DNA from: Chromera velia
Lineage: Eukaryota > Sar > Chromeraceae
DNA length: 64,000 nucleotides
Direction: 5' to 3'
NCBI GenBank assembly: GCA_018398765.1
Contig: JAHBMJ010002020.1
Span: 17,501 to 81,500, forward strand
The translations under genes and the position numbers were made by a program. Positions 60,456 through 64,000 of the stretch are shown here, in pieces. A model generated the notes under the pieces. That model was not told where the DNA came from, made no database searches, and was given only the letters and a program-made list of their open reading frames with translations. How positions within the stretch are numbered: position 1 is the stretch's first letter; each line of letters begins with the position of its first letter.

Positions 60456-61742
60456 ATGGGACAGTGCGAACGCTCCAACGCTCTCAAAGTCGATGTTTGT
60501 GTGATTGGGGCTGGATACAATGGCCTTGCTTGTGCTCAGCATCTCCGAAACAGTGGGGTGTCGCACGTTCTTGTTGACAGGGAGGAGACTGCAGGTGCGA
60601 CTTGGCAGCACCACTGGAATACTCTGACACTCTTCTCGACTCGACTGCAGAGTTCCCTTGCCGATGTGGACTTCGGGGGTGATGAATCCACTTACCCCTG
60701 TCGCGATGATGTCGTACAGTATCTTCGGGACTTTGAAAAGGCAGCAGGTGTGGAGGTTGTGCGTCCCGTGCGAGTGGTGTCAGTAGTTTGTCAGACCTCC
60801 GGGGGGTATGTGGTGGAGACGGCGTGTGGCATGATGATAGAGTGCGTTCACGTAGTGAGCTGCACTGGGAGCTTCTACCGTCCAGTCACCCCGGAGATTC
60901 CCAAAATTGGACAGGAGGGGGTTGGCAGTGTGAAAGTGATGCAGCTGCACTCTTCCGAATTCGGACGTTTTCCTTTAAGTGACTTCAAAGATAAGAGGGT
61001 GTGTGTTGTGGGGGGCGGGAACAGCGGTGCTCAAATTTTGGGAGTTCTCTCCTCCATTGCCAAAACGACGCTCTGGTGTGTGCGTTCAAAGCCGGCATTT
61101 TACAGCAAGGAGGAGACGGGAAAGAGGCTTTTTGAAGAGCGTAGCGCTGCCCGGCTGGAGAGGAGGACAGCAGAGTTTCCGTTTGTTTTCTCCCGAATCG
61201 TTCGCACTCCGGATGTCGTCAGGGCAATGGAGTCCTGCGAGTGTTTCACCAGGGCGCTCAGCTCCCCCCACGCACTGGACTTGGACGCTCGGGCGCTTTT
61301 GTGGTTCACAGACACACCGCATACAGTGTGGCATCTTCCCGGTGCGACTGAAAGGGAGGACAAGCGAAAAGAAACCGAACAGAGTGAAGGTTCATTGGAT
61401 CCCAATGGTGTGTATGAGGAGGAGAAGGATGGGGTGAGCGTGCAGAGACCCGTGTTCCGATACGAAATCGATGCCATCGTGTGGGCCACTGGGTACGAGC
61501 CTTGTCTTGGCCATCTGGAGGGGCTGAAGGGGTTTCAGCTTCCTGTGCCGGGAGAGTGCGAGTCCCCCTCTCATAGGGGGTTGTGGTTACTAGGTGTGAG
61601 AGACCTGTGCGGGTATGGGTCTGGAAGTATTCTAGGTGCTGCGTGGAACGGGCCTGAGGTTGCAAAGGCCATTGAAAAGAGACTTCATACGGATGCCGGT
61701 AGAGATGTTACGGTTGCAAACGCAGCTTCAGATGTTGGGTGA
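60456..61742 (+). CDS. Flavin-dependent monooxygenase of the bacterial ArsO/CzcO type, 428 aa, intronless
   Basis: FAD/NADPH-dependent oxidoreductase. The first Rossmann motif GAGYNG (about residues 18-23 from the ATG at 60456) binds FAD; the second, VVGGGNSGAQ (about residue 184), binds NADPH; ATGYEP near the C-terminus is the motif common to FMO and Baeyer-Villiger-like enzymes. Other family blocks are YPCRDDVVQYLRDFE, LHSSEF and GSGSILGAAWNGP. Overall order matches bacterial single-component flavoproteins around ArsO and CzcO better than animal FMOs. An insertion of about 45 polar residues (Glu/Lys-rich, around 61345-61440) is not part of the usual fold. The start MGQCER could allow N-myristoylation. 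The frame extends upstream to 60429 only through non-ATG codons. The absence of introns is unlike the neighbours and agrees with acquisition from bacteria, which is inference. Substrate unknown. Confidence 0.85.
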   Translation: MGQCERSNALKVDVCVIGAGYNGLACAQHLRNSGVSHVLVDREETAGATWQHHWNTLTLFSTRLQSSLADVDFGGDESTYPCRDDVVQYLRDFEKAAGVEVVRPVRVVSVVCQTSGGYVVETACGMMIECVHVVSCTGSFYRPVTPEIPKIGQEGVGSVKVMQLHSSEFGRFPLSDFKDKRVCVVGGGNSGAQILGVLSSIAKTTLWCVRSKPAFYSKEETGKRLFEERSAARLERRTAEFPFVFSRIVRTPDVVRAMESCECFTRALSSPHALDLDARALLWFTDTPHTVWHLPGATEREDKRKETEQSEGSLDPNGVYEEEKDGVSVQRPVFRYEIDAIVWATGYEPCLGHLEGLKGFQLPVPGECESPSHRGLWLLGVRDLCGYGSGSILGAAWNGPEVAKAIEKRLHTDAGRDVTVANAASDVG

Positions 61743-62580
61743 TGCGGGAGAAGTGCACAGTCCCTGAGACAAGCGAACAAAAACAGTCCGTGTCACTCAC
61801 GCATCTGGTTCTGTCAACCTCAGACATGTCTAGATGTATGTGCCCTCAAAAGGAGTCATTCTTAGTATTCGTGCACTCATGCATCCATCCATTCATTCAT
61901 TCCGAGTCGCCCATTCGTTCTCCATTTTATTCATTCCGGAACTGTCATTCATACGCTCACTTTCACTCACCCACTCACTCACCCATTTGTGCATGCATTC
62001 ATTCATTCATTTGTGCCAGTTCAGCACTTCTTTTATCGATTCATTTGTTCATGATCATCCATTGATTTATTCATCTTCATGGCACTGCATGCATGCATTC
62101 ATTTTCACTCGTCCATATTCATTCGTCCATCCATCCATTAATCGATTGATTCATCCATTCATGCACGCACTGATTCATTGATTCATTCATCCATCCATCC
62201 ATCCATCGATTCATTCATCTATTCATGCATGCATTGATTCATTGATTCACCCATTCATTTATTCATTCGTTCATTCATTCAATCCCTCCTTCCTTCCTTC
62301 CTTCCTTCCTTCGTTCGTTCGTTCGTTCGTTCGTTCCTTTGTTCTTTTCTTCCTGTCTTCTTTCCTCCCTCCTCCTCCCTCCCTCCCTTAGTCCCACCCT
62401 CCCTCCCTCCCTTCCTTCCTTCCTTCTCTCCCTTGTTTGTTTGCTTGCTTGCTTGCTTCCTTCCTTCCTTCTTTCCTCCTTTCTTTTCTTCCCTCTTTTT
62501 TTCTTTTCTTCTTTTACTCCTTTATTCATTCACTTAATTAATTCACTTAAATTCACTTTGGCATTTGTTTTAATTTACTT
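61743..62580. repeat. CATT and CCTT simple-sequence block
   Basis: After the flavoenzyme stop codon, about 61880-62285 consists of degenerate CATT/CATC tetranucleotides and 62287-62515 of CCTT/GTTC/CCCT units. No gene. Confidence 0.9.
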
Positions 62581-64000
62581 TCAGTAGAATAGAGCTTAAG
62601 CCTATATGTGAGCATACTATACAAAAAAAGATTGATTTTTTCCCCTGTAAGTGTCTGACTTCTTATATTTTCTCATATTTTATCCGTTTTTGAAGATATT
62701 TTGAATGGTGTGATCGAGGGTTTTGTTATGCATGCCGCATCCCCACCAAAGGTGTTTAATCATGGAATATATTTATTCACTAGTTACTCACTTCAAAAGT
62801 AATATAATCAGGAATATATTCCTAAATTAATTAAGGGGGGGTCCCCCCTGGGCTATATTTTTAATTTTTTTTTTTTAAATACAGTTTATAACTATAAAAA
62901 ATTAGTTTTAAAAAAGATAAACAGGGGCTATCTAGCTGTTAGGCACTGTTAATAGGCAGTAGTGTTACTATACTAGACTGTGTTACAGTGTTACTAGAAT
63001 TTTATAAAATTTTACAATTTATAAATTTATTAAACTAGCAAGTAACATATCATATGAATATGTGGTTGAAAGTTCATACACGTTCTCATTGTATGAACAT
63101 GCACACACTACACCAAAACATGCATGCATACTGCAGCACACACTGTATAGCGAAAGGAGGCCTTACTATATACACTATGTAAGATGCACTCTTTTTCATT
63201 TTCAGCATTCGAACGTGAAACACCAAAACACCACAAGCACTGTCGAGCAAAAAATTATCTGGGTACAAACAAGTAGAATTATCTGGGTACAAAATTATTT
63301 GGACTGCGCCGGCGAATGCATGGCTGGCCCGGGCTGTATGGGCTGGGCCATGCATGCAGTGCACTGGATATGCACAAGCCTCTAAGCTACTCCCAAAACA
63401 TTTGTTTTTATAACGTAAAAAAAAACCACGCACCATTAGAATGACCAAAGGTATTAAAGACTAGTAAGAATCGGACTTTGGCTAATTAATCACTTTATTT
63501 AATCATATTCAATCACTTCATAGGATAATTAAATATATTCTAATCACAAGTGACTAAACACCTTTGGTTCCCACATATGAGGGGCGGATCTAACCTAGTT
63601 TGGATGTTTTGAATCATTTTCATGAGCAAAGAATTGTAAGGGTTAATTTTATTGCGTTATAATCGCTCTTAATATAACTTGAAATAACCTTTGCGAAAAA
63701 ATGAATATGAAAATAAATTTCAGACGGTACGTACTTTTATTTTGTGCCAAGACATTTTTTTGTTCTTGAATGGGAAAGTGTACACAATCATGAAAAGGTC
63801 GAAGGAGGACAAAGGCATTTCGAAGCAGGTAGCTATACCCTGTGCGCGTGATGTGCGCGTACCATGAATTCTTGGGCCATGCAGGCGCGCGTGCGCGCTC
63901 GCGTGCGCGCGCGGTGTCGCTTCGCGCGGCTTTCATGTTTTTTGTCACAAAAATCCACAGAATTCGCGACGGCGACCTCACAATTCAACTCAACTTAACT
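62581..64000. other. AT-rich island ending in a CG-rich patch
   Basis: About 62580-63720 is AT-rich with no coding signal; an exact GGTGTTTAATCA-like word and its complement-like partner (near 62750 and 63550) hint at degenerate inverted repeats. A repeated AATTATCTGGGTACAAA occurs at 63253 and 63278. A GCGCGC-rich patch lies at 63880-63930. No gene supported up to the window edge. Confidence 0.55.

Overview
Nuclear DNA of a spliceosomal-intron-rich protist. The lineage guess is inference: a chromerid-like photosynthetic alveolate (Chromera velia type) fits best. Reasons: moderate GC, long gene-poor spacers, abundant dinucleotide microsatellites, GT-AG introns from about 50 nt to several hundred nt, a type II P-ATPase that resembles the ENA/ATP4 branch in places, and recurrent TGCATGCA palindromes. 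No rRNA, tRNA, CRISPR or recognisable viral element was seen.

Layout. 600-12859 (-): a 25-exon type II P-type cation ATPase of about 1545 aa with all catalytic motifs, a huge M7-M8 loop and an RRM-like stretch inside that loop. About 14503-17992 (-) and 18204-21340 (+): two divergently oriented multi-pass membrane protein genes, perhaps distant paralogues. 21341-30683: gene desert with one MITE-like inverted-repeat element. 30684-31319 (-): acidic orphan. 31768-34104 (+): intronless homologue of the cap-adenosine N6-methyltransferase PCIF1/CAPAM. 35729-41430 (-): RING-H2 protein with a long proline-rich tail. 42222-43079: TA-flanked foldback DNA element with a tandem array in one terminus. 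43496-48266 (+): 11-exon B3GNTL1-type family 2 glycosyltransferase (human homologue is the tRNA queuosine galactosyltransferase QTGAL). 48267-54893: no gene, but a 1.58-kb tandem duplication. 54894-55546 (+): small Cys-rich protein with a myristoylation-type N-terminus. 57507-59696 (-): MYND zinc-finger protein. 60456-61742 (+): intronless bacterial-style flavin monooxygenase. 61743-64000: microsatellites and AT-rich DNA.

The genes do not form a pathway. Two are RNA-modification enzymes (mRNA cap adenosine; tRNA queuosine), a coincidence as far as the sequence shows. Gene blocks alternate with roughly 1-kb AT-rich islands, and several islands are bordered by short, extremely CG-rich patches. 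Exon boundaries were derived by hand from GT/AG sites, reading-frame phase and protein similarity; for the ATPase, RING, glycosyltransferase and MYND genes the phases close at every joint. About 19 of 43 inferred donors carry C at intron position +3 (GTCAGT/GTCGGT), which departs from the usual GTRAGT.
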